Shown piece by piece: positions 12,601-22,530 of a stretch of 64,000 nucleotides of DNA. The DNA lies in the NCBI GenBank assembly GCA_025917655.1, contig CP084614.1, forward strand, positions 496,001 through 560,000, in the 5' to 3' direction. The stretch comes from Chlorella sorokiniana. Lineage: Eukaryota; Chlorophyta; Trebouxiophyceae; Chlorellales; Chlorellaceae. The first letter of the stretch is position 1; each line of letters opens with the position of its first letter. A program made the translations under genes and the position numbers. Below the pieces are notes generated by a model. The model made no database searches and was not told the origin of the DNA. It saw only the letters and a program-made list of their open reading frames with translations.

Positions 12601-15600
12601 GCTGGCCAGCGCAGGCGGCAGCGGCGACGCGGCGGCCGACTCCAGGCCGGCGGCGGCGGCGGGGCTGGCTGGGCTGACCGCATCGCCGCCGCCGCCGCTA
12701 GCCTGCTGGTCCAGCTGCAGCTGCAGCCGGATGGGCGCCAGGTCAGCAAGCTGCGCCCGCAGCAGGGCGGCCTCCGCCTCTGCGGCGGCCAGCCGCTCCG
12801 CGGTCTCTCCAGCGCCGCCGCCGTCGCCGCCGTCCAGCTGCAGGCTGAGCGCCACCGGCGCCGCGGGCTGCATGGCCGCCAGGCGGGCGCGCAGCTCGCC
12901 GCTCTGCTGCTCCGCGGCCTGCAGCTCTGCTTGCAGCTGCGCCATGTCGGCGCCGCCGCCCTCGCCGCCCTCCTCGGGCAGCTGCTGCACCTCCAGCGCC
13001 GCCCCCTCCGCCTCCCCCGCCGCCAGCCGCAGCGTGACGGGCGCCGCCGCCAGCAGCGCGGCGGCCAGGCGCCGCCGCTCGCCCTCCGCGCGCTGCAGCT
13101 GCTCCTGCAGCTCCGCCACCTCCCACAGCTGCTGCAGGGCGGCCTCCTTCTGGCGTTGCGCCGCCGCCAGCTCCCGCCGCAGCTGCTCCGCCTCGCCCGC
13201 CGTCCCCGCCGCCGCCAGCGCCGCGCTCGCGCCCTGCTGCGCCGCCGCCGCCGCCGCCGCCGCCGCCTCTGCTGCAAGGCTCAGCCGCGCGGCGTGGTGC
13301 AGGTCACCCGCAGCCGTCTCTGCATCCCCCAGCCGAGCCTCCAGCTCAGCAGCCTTGGCTGCCACCGTGGCGGCCGGCGCCGTGGGGCCCAGCTCAGGCT
13401 GGAGGGCCGGCGGCACTTCCACCGGTTCGCTGGCCGCCGCAGCGCTGAGCTGGAGGCGGACGGGCGCCAGGTCAGCAAGCGCAGCGCGCAACGTCGCCTG
13501 CTCCTCCTCGGCGGCGCGCAGCGCGGCGCCCAGCTGCCCCAGCTGCGCCGCCTGCTGGCGTAGGCTTTCAGCCTCACTGCTGTTGCCGTCGGCGTCGCCG
13601 CCGCCGCGCGCGCCTCCAGCGCCGCCGCCGCCTGCTCAGCGGCCCCGGCGGTGGCATTGGCGTCGCCGCTGCCCAGCTGCTGCCGCAGCGCCGCGCTCTC
13701 CGCCTCCGCCGCCGCCAGCTTGGCCTCCAGCTCGGCAGCCGCCGCCAGCACCGCCGCCGCTGGCGCCGACGCCCCAGCTCGCGGTGCAGCGACGGCGGCA
13801 CCGCCACGGCCGTCTCGTCCAGCAGGCGGCGGCGCAGGTGCAGGTTCTCGGTGGCCGCCGCATCCAGCTGCGCCTGCATGCCCTGCACGCGCTCCGCGGC
13901 GGCGGCCAGGCTGGCGGCACCAGGGGACTGGATGCCTGCACCACGGGGGCAGGCAGCTGGGGCTTGTTGGCGCCCGGGCCAGTGTATGGGCATGCATATG
14001 CGATGCTGCTTGCCCCTCCCCTCCGCCCAAGCTGCAAGATGTCTAAACAACAAGCAAGCAACCAACACGTTCACACGACCCCCGGGCTCCATCTTCTACT
14101 CCAGCCGCCCCACCCTCCCCGTGCTGCCTCCCCGGCAGGCAGTGCCAGCAGCGCGGCCGGGTGGCAGCGGGGCACGCTGTGCACGACAGGCAGCAGCGGC
14201 GCCTCACCCACTCCGCCGCCATCCAGCCGCTCCACCAGCTGCGCCACCTCGTGGCCCTCCCTCGCCGCCGCGCCCAACGGGCCCTTGTAGGGGCTCAGCC
14301 GCCGCCCGCCCGCCCCAAACTCCCCCTCCGTCCGCATGCTGAGCTGCAGCTCGTGCAGCGCGGCGCGAGCGCTGTCCCGTTCCCGCTCCGACTGCAGCAG
14401 CCGCGCCTCCAGGTCCTGGGCGGCAGGGAGGCGTGCGCGCGTGGAGGCGAGGCGTCAGCGAAGAAAGGAAGCGTGCAGGCGTGGAGGCGGGGCGTCAGCG
14501 AAGAAAGGAAGCGTGCAGGCGTGGAGGGGGGCGTCAGCAAAGCTGAGAGCAGACTTGAGCGCGGGACACACGGGCCACAAGCCACAAGACGGACAACGAC
14601 ATCGGGCCGCAGGGCAGCTGTTCTGTGTGCGGGTGTGCGCAGAGAGGGGGTGGGGGGCACCTGACCCCCCTCCCCTGCCGCCCCCCCTCCCCCCTCCACC
14701 CCACCACCACCCCCACCTTCACCGCAGCTCCCCAGCCTCCCACCTGGATGCGCCCCTCGAGCTGGTGCGCCTTGCCCCCCCCCCGGTACGCCTCCAGCTC
14801 AGCAGCCAGCGCCGCCCGCCGCGCCGCCACCTCCTTCTGCTGCTCCTCCCAGAACTTCTTCTCGCTCTTGTACTTGATCTCGCGCTCTGCAGGGGGTGCA
14901 GAAGGAGGAGGAGGGGACAGGGGGTAGGAGGAGCGTGCACAGCTGGGCAGCTGGGGGGGGGGGGCGGGGGGGGGCGCGGGGGCAGCAGCACACGATCGGC
15001 GGCCCATGGTGCAGGCAGCTTGGGGGAGAAAAACAAGGATGAACCAGAGGCTGCGCAGGCAGGCGGGCCAGCCCGGGCCGCCCGGCTGCAACATGGTGCC
15101 AGCTCAGCGCGCCAGCTCAGCGAGCTCACCCGCCCACGCGCTGGGCGGCTTGAACGTCTTGGAGAACATGGTGTCGTTCAGCTCCTCCACCTCCCCACGC
15201 AGCCGCCCCAGCTCCTGCGGGAAGGATTCACAGAGTTGTGACCCAGTTTGTTGGCTGTTGAGGCTGCTGCAAGCCTTAGAAAGAGAGCCGGCCAGGGCAG
15301 AGGGATGAAAGGCTGGTGGGAGGGAACAGCCGGGGCCAGCATGCAGGCCGGAAACGAGGGAAGAGTGGGCGAGACAGAGGTGCAAGCTGGCCGCATACAA
15401 GCGAGGAGAGGCACTCCCGCCCCCCCCGCCCCTCTGCCGAGCGCACCCGCTCCGCCTCTTGCAGCGCCGCGTCGCGCTTGCTGAGCTCCCGCAGCGCCAG
15501 CGCCGCCTCCGCCAGCAGCCCGCTGTTGGCGCCGCCCGCGACCTCCTCCAGCTGCGCAGCGATGCGCGAGGCGGCGGCGCCCTCGGCGCTGGGCGCGGGC

Positions 15601-16683
15601 GGCGACGAGGGGCGCGCGCCGCGCGGCGAACCTCGTGGCGTGGCTCCGCCTGCTGGGCTGCTGCCGGGTGAGGCTGCGGCGCCGTTGGCCGCAGGCGCCT
15701 CCTCCCGGGTCGACGCCAATGCCGGCACTGCTGCACGGGCCGCTGCGCCAGCCTCCACCGCTTGTAGGCGCCGCACCTCATGGGACTGTAGCCGCTGCAG
15801 CTGCTGGGTGGTGGCCCTGAACTCGTTCAGGGTCTGTGTAAGGCCTGCGCAGTAAGATCAGCGCACGGAACAGCATGCGTGATGCAAGGGCCACGCAGCG
15901 CCAGCGGGACGCGCCCGAGCTGCGCATGCCGAGCCCCTCCCCCAGCGAAGCCAGCGCCCCGCTCCTTAATGCCATCCCCGGTTCTGCGCTCGAAAGCCGT
16001 TCGCGCAAGTCTCTCTTCGCGGCGGACACACACCCGCATTCTCCTCCTCCAGCTCAGCGATGCGCTCGCGCAGCCCTCCGCCTCGGCGGCGCGGGCCTCG
16101 GCATCGGCGAGCTTCGTCTCGTACAGATCTTTTTCAAACTCCTCTGCCACATCCTTCAGCTTCTGCGTCTCTGCCAGCGCCGCCCCCATGGTGGCCTCCA
16201 GAGTGGACTGGTCCAGCCGCGCCTGCAGCTCGTCCCGCTCGTCCCTCAGGCGCTGCGCAGACTGCGAGCGGCGGGCGGCAGCGACGGCTGACAGGCTCAG
16301 CCGCGGCACAAACCGGGCTGGCCGACGCGGGCCCGTTGCAAGGCACTCACAGCAACAACTGTGGCAGGTCGCCAGGGGGTGTACAGGGACGGACAGCAAG
16401 GGTTTGCTGCAGCACAACAAGGCAGCAGCTTTCGAGCACCCACCAAGATGGCTTGCTCGGCGTACTGCCGGAACTCCTCGTTCTCCTGGCGCAGCCGCTG
16501 CACAAACTCCTCCACCGCCGCAAAGTCCACCTGGTTGCCCAGACCCATCGACTTCTTGAGCTCGTCCACTGCGCTGCACAGACCCTCCAGAGACTCGTTC
16601 ACCACTGCGGCGTTGTCAGAGGCGGCAGACGTGGCCGACACCGCCGACACCGTCCTCAGGACGGCGGGGTCGTCCGTGGTCAT
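9622..16683 (-). CDS. Large Ala/Gln-rich coiled-coil protein of unknown function
   Basis: I do not recognise the family. The proposed start is the Met at 16683 (MTTDDPAVLRTVSA). Successive exons encode long heptad-rich segments: AVEEFVQRLRQENEEFRQY, then a segment at 16270-16030 with RDERDELQARLDQ, a Ser/Pro/Ala linker (15560-15750), EIKYKSEKKFWEEQQKEV (14880), and a long exon (about 13560-12470) of Ala/Leu/Glu/Gln heptads. Shorter coiled exons follow, such as EEERNALKRQLAKLSKKYQ (11230) and MEGEYLEARRQLARTREKN (10090), then a non-coiled tail ending LIRIPGL. The long exon contains four 'APVxLxL'-type breaks. No signal peptide or membrane segment is seen. The C-terminal frame needs one extra base in the C run at 9765-9768, otherwise it stops at about 9750. 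The part between 13600 and 14330 has competing frames, so its exon structure is uncertain. A structural or cytoskeletal role is only an inference. Confidence 0.65.
14429..14535. repeat. 40-bp tandem repeat, about 2.7 copies, in a coiled-coil gene intron
   Basis: Unit begins GCGTGCAGGCGTGGAGGC and is repeated with a 40-base period; the first copy has two substitutions and the last is truncated. It lies between two coiled-coil exons and so is intronic. Confidence 0.8.
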
Positions 16684-17447
16684 GCCCAATGCTTCCTGGG
16701 ATCGATATGCAGCCGCAAACCAGGTGGTGAGCCTGCAAGGAGACGATCTGGAGTTGGACGGCAATCTGCGCGGGGTGCTGCCCGAGGTCGCTGCTGTGCG
16801 GTTTGTTGCGTTGCACAGTTGGTCGCAAGATCCGTGGCCGATCTTCCTTCCCAACCAGAGATGCGCCCCGACATGGGCTCCAGGCCGGCTGCACACACTG
16901 GGAGGCCTTACTAGCTGCTTGGCTCTTACCTTCAATGAAACGATGCTTTTGAGCTCGATTCCTCCCTCAGCAGCGAGCCGGGACAGCGCGTGCCAACCAC
17001 CCCAAGACCGCGTTCGCAAGAGCGACAGGAATGGAGAAAGACCAGGAAAGCTGCCCGACCGTGTGCAGACACCCAGGCAATGCATCGATCACACTGCCGT
17101 GCACATGCATTTGGCTTGCTGCCGCTTCGGCGCTATGACCGCCGAGCGGCCAGGTACGGAAATGGGGCACACGGCTTTGCTGCTGCTCCTGTCAAGATGT
17201 GAAGACAGCTTCATCGCTTGTGATATGGACGATGCATCCTTGGCAGCTGAACCACGGAAGTTTACATGGTAGGGGAATCTGGGGAGGCATCAGGAGATGA
17301 AAGCAGGAAGGGCGGCACAGGAACAAAGAGGCTAATTTACATGAGCAGTGCAGGCCTGGCTGGCCATGGATACCGGCAGTCAGCAGCAGGATTTATCCAA
17401 GCATACCAGCGGCAGCACTGGTGCAGCTGCAGCGGTGCCGCCTGCCA
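16684..17447. other. Intergenic: coiled-coil gene promoter and 3' UTR of the small membrane gene
   Basis: No coding exon is recognisable in these 760 bases. The right side is the 3' UTR of the minus-strand gene ending at 17448. The left side must carry the promoter of the coiled-coil gene. Confidence 0.45.
17337..17341 (-). terminator. TGTAA polyadenylation signal of the small membrane protein gene
   Basis: Minus-strand TGTAA about 107 bases after the stop at 17448. A second copy lies at 17262-17266. Confidence 0.4.
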
Positions 17448-18393
17448 TCATGCGCCCAGCCCCAGCGCCTGCTTCCAGCCAAAGCCGTTCTGCTTGGCCT
17501 TGTCCTCATAAGTCATCCGCTGCACAGGGCAAAATGGAATCAAACGAAGGATCTCAGGGCCTTGAATACGCCCAAACATATATGGCGAGCAAGATGCAGC
17601 CCTGCCAGACGCTGCACTCAATTCGTCGCCGCTGGAAGGCATCTCCATCAAACTGGCTGCGTGCGCCGAGTCGTCGGGTGAAGCCCGTCAACCCTCCCCG
17701 CCCACGGTGTTACAGTCGCACTTTGAACGGCCGCGTTTCGTGGATCGCCAGGGCAACAAACGCCAGTGCCATCCAGGCCATCAGCTTCCACACCATCCAG
17801 GGGTCGTGCTGCTCGTAGAAGACGGTTGTGCCGCCGCAGGCCACCGACCCCAGGGTCAGGCCGCCGTACTGCCTGCACAGAGGGGAAGGCGCAGCACCTC
17901 GAACAAGTGGCCAGCACGGGCGGGATGCGAGGCAGGCCCTCGGCTGCGTGCAAGGGCTTGCGAGGCAGCAGGACGGCAGGCTGCCGTTGATGCAGCTGCT
18001 TGATGGCTGCTCGTGGGCATGGATCCGCTCGCCAGGCTTCCCTGCAAGTACCTCACCATGGGTAGTACTTCCACCAAGGCATCGAGGCTGCAGGGTCCTC
18101 AGCCGACTCTTGCACGGCGGGCGGAGCAGCTTGCTGCTCCGCCGTGCGCCGTGCTGCGCCGCCGCCGCTGCCGAAGCTGCTGCTGCAGTGCAAAGGGGCG
18201 TGTGGGACGCAAACTTTTAGATGGGTAGCCGGTTGAAGACGAGGGCTAAGCAAGGAAAGAGAGGATCAACCAACCGGGCAAGTGCAGGCAGGGTGGCCCC
18301 CTTGGCAGCAGCGGCAGGGGGCAGCAGCAGCCCAGCAGCAGCGCCGCGCACTTGAGGCTTGACGCCTGCATCCTGCTGCTGCTGCTGCTGCAT
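17448..18393 (-). CDS. Small single-helix membrane protein, unidentified
   Basis: I cannot name it. The C-terminal half is clear. One exon ends SMPWWKYYPW at about 18050, with the W codon split by a GTGAGG donor. It joins an exon at about 17868-17712 with QYGGLTLGSVACGG and YEQHDPWMVWKLMAWMALAF, a single helix after a Trp-rich segment. The last exon (about 17517-17448) reads RMTYEDKAKQNGFGWKQALG. These joins keep frame without correction. The N-terminus is unsettled: the ATG at 18253 reads straight through, while one at 18393 would begin with a poly-Gln/Ala leader and need another intron. Either leader is Ala/Arg-rich, so organelle import is possible. Size and topology resemble small accessory subunits of respiratory complexes, but that is only a guess. 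Confidence 0.55.
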
Positions 18394-20133
18394 CTTTTCG
18401 TCTGCCGTCTGCGGGGGAAGAGCTTCGGTGCGACGACGGGCCATGGGAGTGAGGAGGGAGAGAGGGGCAGCCGCTCCGGGTGTTTGTGGCGCAATCACAA
18501 GCTTGGAAGAATGTGGTAACAAGGTATAAAGTAGTTTGAGCGCAGGTGACCGTGACAAGTTGACGCTCCGTGGGGTGCACTTGAAAGGGTGCTCAGGCCT
18601 GAGCGCGGCGAGCGTGGGACCTGGGGCCTGCTTTCCCGCCGCCCATTACCGTCCTCCGGCAGGTCCATTGCAATAAGACGACGAATACAATCTTTTGAGA
18701 CGAAAACCAGTCATTTACGGCCCGCAGAGCGTCCGAATCTCACAGGGCGCCGGCGCTGCGAGCGAGTGGCCCTGAGAGGCAGGCCACGGCCCCCACAGTT
18801 CAGCAGGCTCATGCACTCCAGTCTCAGACATGGGCCCTTCTCAAGCCAGGACTTCAACCCTTATCATATGGTTGCCTTAGCGTGGCAGCAAAAAGAGGTT
18901 TGGTTATGTGCCCATGCTCTGGCAACTGCCCTCGTCTCCCGTCACCGGCTGCAAATGACAGCTCTGGTGCCTCCCAGGCCGGTGAGAGGCAAGGCCCCCA
19001 AAACACAGCCATCAGTGTCAAGCAGCCCTAAACCCAGTGGACAGCGGCCTCCAACAGAGGCAGCAGCAAGCCATCACTGGCTGGCAAACTCACTTCGCCC
19101 GTCGCCTGCCGAGCCGCTCGTCAAGTTTCGTCCAGCCGTGACCCATTCTGAACTGCGGAGCAGGGAATTCGCGTCAACTCCTCAAAACCATTTGCTGTGG
19201 CTGGTGGCGATCGCCGCAGGGCCCATGCATGCTGCGGCCCCATGCTTAGCTCCTCCTGCAGCTCTGCTCTCCCTGCGGCTGTGCTCCCTGATAGGCAATC
19301 GCATCCAGAGGCAATATAGAGCTCTGACACTGGTTGTATGCAGAGAAAACCGAAAAATGGAAGGGTATGGTATCATTTCAAGAGAGTGCAGGTCCTGGAT
19401 CGTAGGAAGAGGGCGGCTGTTGGCAGAATACAGCGCAGTTGCATGCAGGAAGCCTGGTTTGACATGGTAAACAGGAGGGAAACCTTGTTATCAAAAACAG
19501 GTGACAGGCGGCTGTTCCAGCAGTTCACAAGACAGTGAAGACGAAAGCGAGATGGGTTGAGCAGAAAGTTTTGCGCAGCCGAGGGCGGCACACCAGCAGC
19601 TTTCAGGGGCCCAATGTCGAGCTGCCGGATGCTTGGCCCTTCGGGATGGGCGAGGATGCATTTTACCCCGATGGGGGTGACAGGGGAGATCCAGCATTGT
19701 GCGGTCGATCAGTCGTGCGTTGGCCTTCAGAAATCGGTGTAAGCTTTCCCCATGTCGACTCGCACCAAAGCCGACAGAAGGTTGGCACACTGCAGGCGCC
19801 AGGGGGCAAAATGGCGTCGGGCAAGAGACAGCTGCGATCAGGCGTGACCATCGCAGCATGGACAGCAGGAAGTGTGAGGAAGCGCTGGAAGCTGGTGGTG
19901 CGGCACCGCCCTCGCGGCTGCCCACCTTTTGTCGGTCGCCCCCGCAGAGGTCGGCTAGAGCCTGCACACAGGTGCAGGAGGCTCAGACACGGAGGGAAAC
20001 CCCGGCAGGCACCGGTTCCCACGCACGAGCCGTGCAGCCCCTCAGGCAGCCTTGTGCCTCAACGAAATCCCTGCTAAGCCAGCCAGCACAGCCAACGCTG
20101 ACTTTTGACGCAGCCGGCTCAGCAGTGCGCCCC
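18394..20133. other. Intergenic region with no recognisable gene
   Basis: About 1.7 kb between two minus-strand genes, visibly lower in GC than its surroundings. Open frames here (for example 18589-19470 plus) have no conserved-looking residues, no splice-supported continuation and no coding-like codon bias. It must hold the 3' UTR of the HhH protein gene and the promoter of the small membrane gene. An AT-rich TATAAA is at about 18523 on the plus strand. Confidence 0.45.
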
Positions 20134-21966
20134 TCACACCTGCGGGTGCTCCTTGAGCCCCATCAGCCGTGACGCCCGCAGCGCCTTCCTGTCGGCAAAG
20201 GGGAACAGCTCCTCCCACACCACCTGGGCCTGCGCATCAAAACGTAGACGAGCTGTGATGTCAGGGCAAGGGTGCAAGGGAATGACATACATTCCACACG
20301 GCTCGCAGCCAGCGGCTGCGCCAACCAACCTCACCTGGACCCCCCCCTTCCCTCTCAGACACAGAGCCAGCTTCGACCACAGCCCCACCTGGCGGAAGAA
20401 GATGTCCACCGCACCGTCCCCTGTGCCCTTCAGCCTCTTCAGCAGGCCGCGCTCCTGCGGGGGTCCAGGCAGAGGAGGGGGGACGCGTGTTGCACGGCGA
20501 TGCAGCAGCAGGGCGGTTAAGGGGCTTCCTGTCCAGCGAGGGCACCAAGTGCTCGCACGCGCAGTGCGCTGCGGCTGCCTTCCCGGCGCACCTGCGTGGG
20601 GGCGCTCCCCGCCTCCTGCCGCAGCTGGTTGAGGTCGCCGTCGTACTGCCTCAGCACGATCTGGGCGTTGTCCACGAGGTACGAGGCGGTACGCTCGTCT
20701 GCAGGCGGTGCACCCACGCAGGCAGGCAGGCAGGCAGGACAGCCTGTGGAGGCAACGTTGTGCGAAAGCAGCTTGCCTTGAGCATGCGTCGCCTCAGCTG
20801 AAGCATGCTGTGGGTGATGATCAGCCCACCTGTCTTGTCGTAGCCACTGGACGCCAAGAGGGAGCGCACGCGTTCGTGCCCCGCCGCCGCCACCGCCTGG
20901 GGCGTCGTCAGCCCGGCTTGTAGGAGCTCACGGCACGCGCTAATGGCTGCGGCAGCATAGCAGTGTTGTGTGTTGCAAGAGGGATGGGTGGAGGGGATGG
21001 GGCAGGGGATGGAGGGACAGCTTGGGGGACGTTACAGAGAGCAGAGTGGGCACAGACAGGTTAAGATTGAGCAGGTAGATTCCCTCGAGCAGGATGCTGC
21101 CCCTGCTTGTCTGTCACACACCTGCTTTGGACTTGATGCGGGCGCTGAACAGGATAGAGGCACACAGCCACTGCCACAGCGCGGCGGGGCTGCCCGAGGC
21201 AATGTCGATCTGCAGCGGCCGGGGATGGGGCACAACGTTGCAAGTTGAGCTGGAGCTGGCAGAGGTGACAGGCACAGGCCGGCACAAGGGCGGCGCGCGA
21301 GGAAGCAGCCAGGGCCACAGAGCGTGCCGGGGCTGAAGGATAGCACTGACGAGCAAGCACATCGCAGAGGAGAGCCAGGTGGATTGGGCTGTCTGCTGGG
21401 CCTGCTGAAGTTGCAGGGCCCGCTGGGCCTGTCAAGCCTGCTGAAGCCCGCTGAGCCCGCTGAGCCTGGGCTGAGCCTGCTGAGCCTAGTGAAGCCTGCT
21501 GAGCCTGCTGTGCCTGGGCTAAGCCTGCGGTGCCTGCTGAGCCCACCTGCAGCTCCTGGCAGAAGGAGCGGGGGAAGCGCTCCAGCAGGCGCACCACCTT
21601 CTCCTCAGCGCTCAGCCCGCTGCTGCGACCGTCGCGGGCGGGGCGGGCCGGGGTGGGCACCGCCCGAGGCGACGCCCGCCGCCAGGTCGGGCTGAGGTGG
21701 GAGGGCCGGGATGAGCTGCGGGTGGGGGCTGGCGGCTGCGGGCGGGGGGTGCACGGGTACCATGCCCGGCAGGAGGCTGGGGGTGGGAGCCCAGGGCGGC
21801 TGCGGCACGGCAGCCAAGGACGCGTAACTGCGGGGAGGGACCGCTGGCCTCGGGTTGCCGGCCAGGGGGTGCCGGGCGGCAGGGATAGGCTGCCGCCGGT
21901 TGCTCCGGTGCTCACGGTGCCGCCAAAGCCCTTGTCGTCCAGGCGCAGCCGCTTGGCCATGTGCAT
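20134..21966 (-). CDS. HhH-GPD/endonuclease III-like DNA glycosylase superfamily protein
   Basis: Resembles the small helix-hairpin-helix proteins related to endonuclease III that occur in bacteria and some algae. Read from the right: MAKRLRLDDKGFGGT (ATG at 21966 or 21960), a Pro/Ala-rich exon (about 21825-21660), then the domain from LSAEEKVVRLLERFPRSFCQ. It continues as ALWQWLCASILFSARIKSKA (about 21190), LLQAGLTTPQAVAAAGHERV and SLLASSGYDK (20850-20930), DERTASYLVDNAQIVLRQYD (about 20680), GTGDGAVDIFFRQ (20400) and AQVVWEELFPFADRKALRAS, ending LKEHPQV. VDIFFRQ corresponds to the hairpin end and conserved Asp. The catalytic Lys of bifunctional glycosylases and the C-terminal iron-sulphur cysteines are not visible, so glycosylase activity is unproven. 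One base appears to be missing near 21655-21660 between the Pro-rich part and the domain. Confidence 0.7.
21400..21545. repeat. GCTGAGCCT-type 9-bp minisatellite in an HhH gene intron
   Basis: Degenerate 9-base repeat of the form GCTGAGCCT/GCTGAAGCC, roughly 14 copies, lying in the intron just downstream of the FPRSFCQELQ exon. Confidence 0.75.
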
Positions 21967-22530
21967 TGGGGGCTGCAGCGGCGCTGGCAGGGGGCTGCGG
22001 CGTCCTGCTGCTCCCGCAGCATCGGGTGCGCTCCGCGCATCTGCCCTGGGAGGGAGGAGGGCAGGCTTGAGGCGCTCCAGGAGAAGGTCACTCTCAGCTC
22101 AGGTTCTGGGCTGGGGTGCAGCAACAAGACAGTGGGGCAGCGAGAGGCGTGCGGCGGCACATTGGAAACCACCCCCTGCCTTTCACATTATGTAGTCAAC
22201 AGCTCTTCCTGATGACCTGCTGGCAATGCTTCATCTTAGCGTAAAGAGTACGCGAAAAAACCGGGGAGCGGGATGTCTCCTGGGGTGAAGGGGCCCTGCA
22301 GGAGCACCCAGGGGGATCAGCCCCCAGCTTCAGGGCGCCTTCCTCTTTTTGCCGTCGAGCAGGTGATCCCGGGCCGGCCTTGTTAAGCCACCTATCGTGG
22401 ATTTACGATTCGAACTATGGTTTTGCAGCCGCAAGCATTGTGCGCCAACAGCGCCAGCGTTGTGTCAGCAGCGGCTGTCAGCAGCCTGCGCTTGGATGGC
22501 AAACCTGAACTTTACAGCTCAACGCAGGCC
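21967..22530. other. Intergenic: HhH gene promoter and 3' end of the NRT2 paralogue
   Basis: No exon recognised. The region separates two minus-strand genes and carries the upstream region of the HhH gene. Confidence 0.4.

Noticed and set aside
12428-14290. Long plus-strand open frames opposite the coiled-coil exon
   Set aside because: Ser/Ala/Pro/Arg-rich antisense shadows of a GC-rich heptad exon. The minus frame has the coiled-coil periodicity and exon-intron continuity.
18589-19470. Plus-strand 293-codon open frame in the 18.4-20.1 kb gap
   Set aside because: No conserved residues, no splice-supported extension, and composition unlike neighbouring coding exons.
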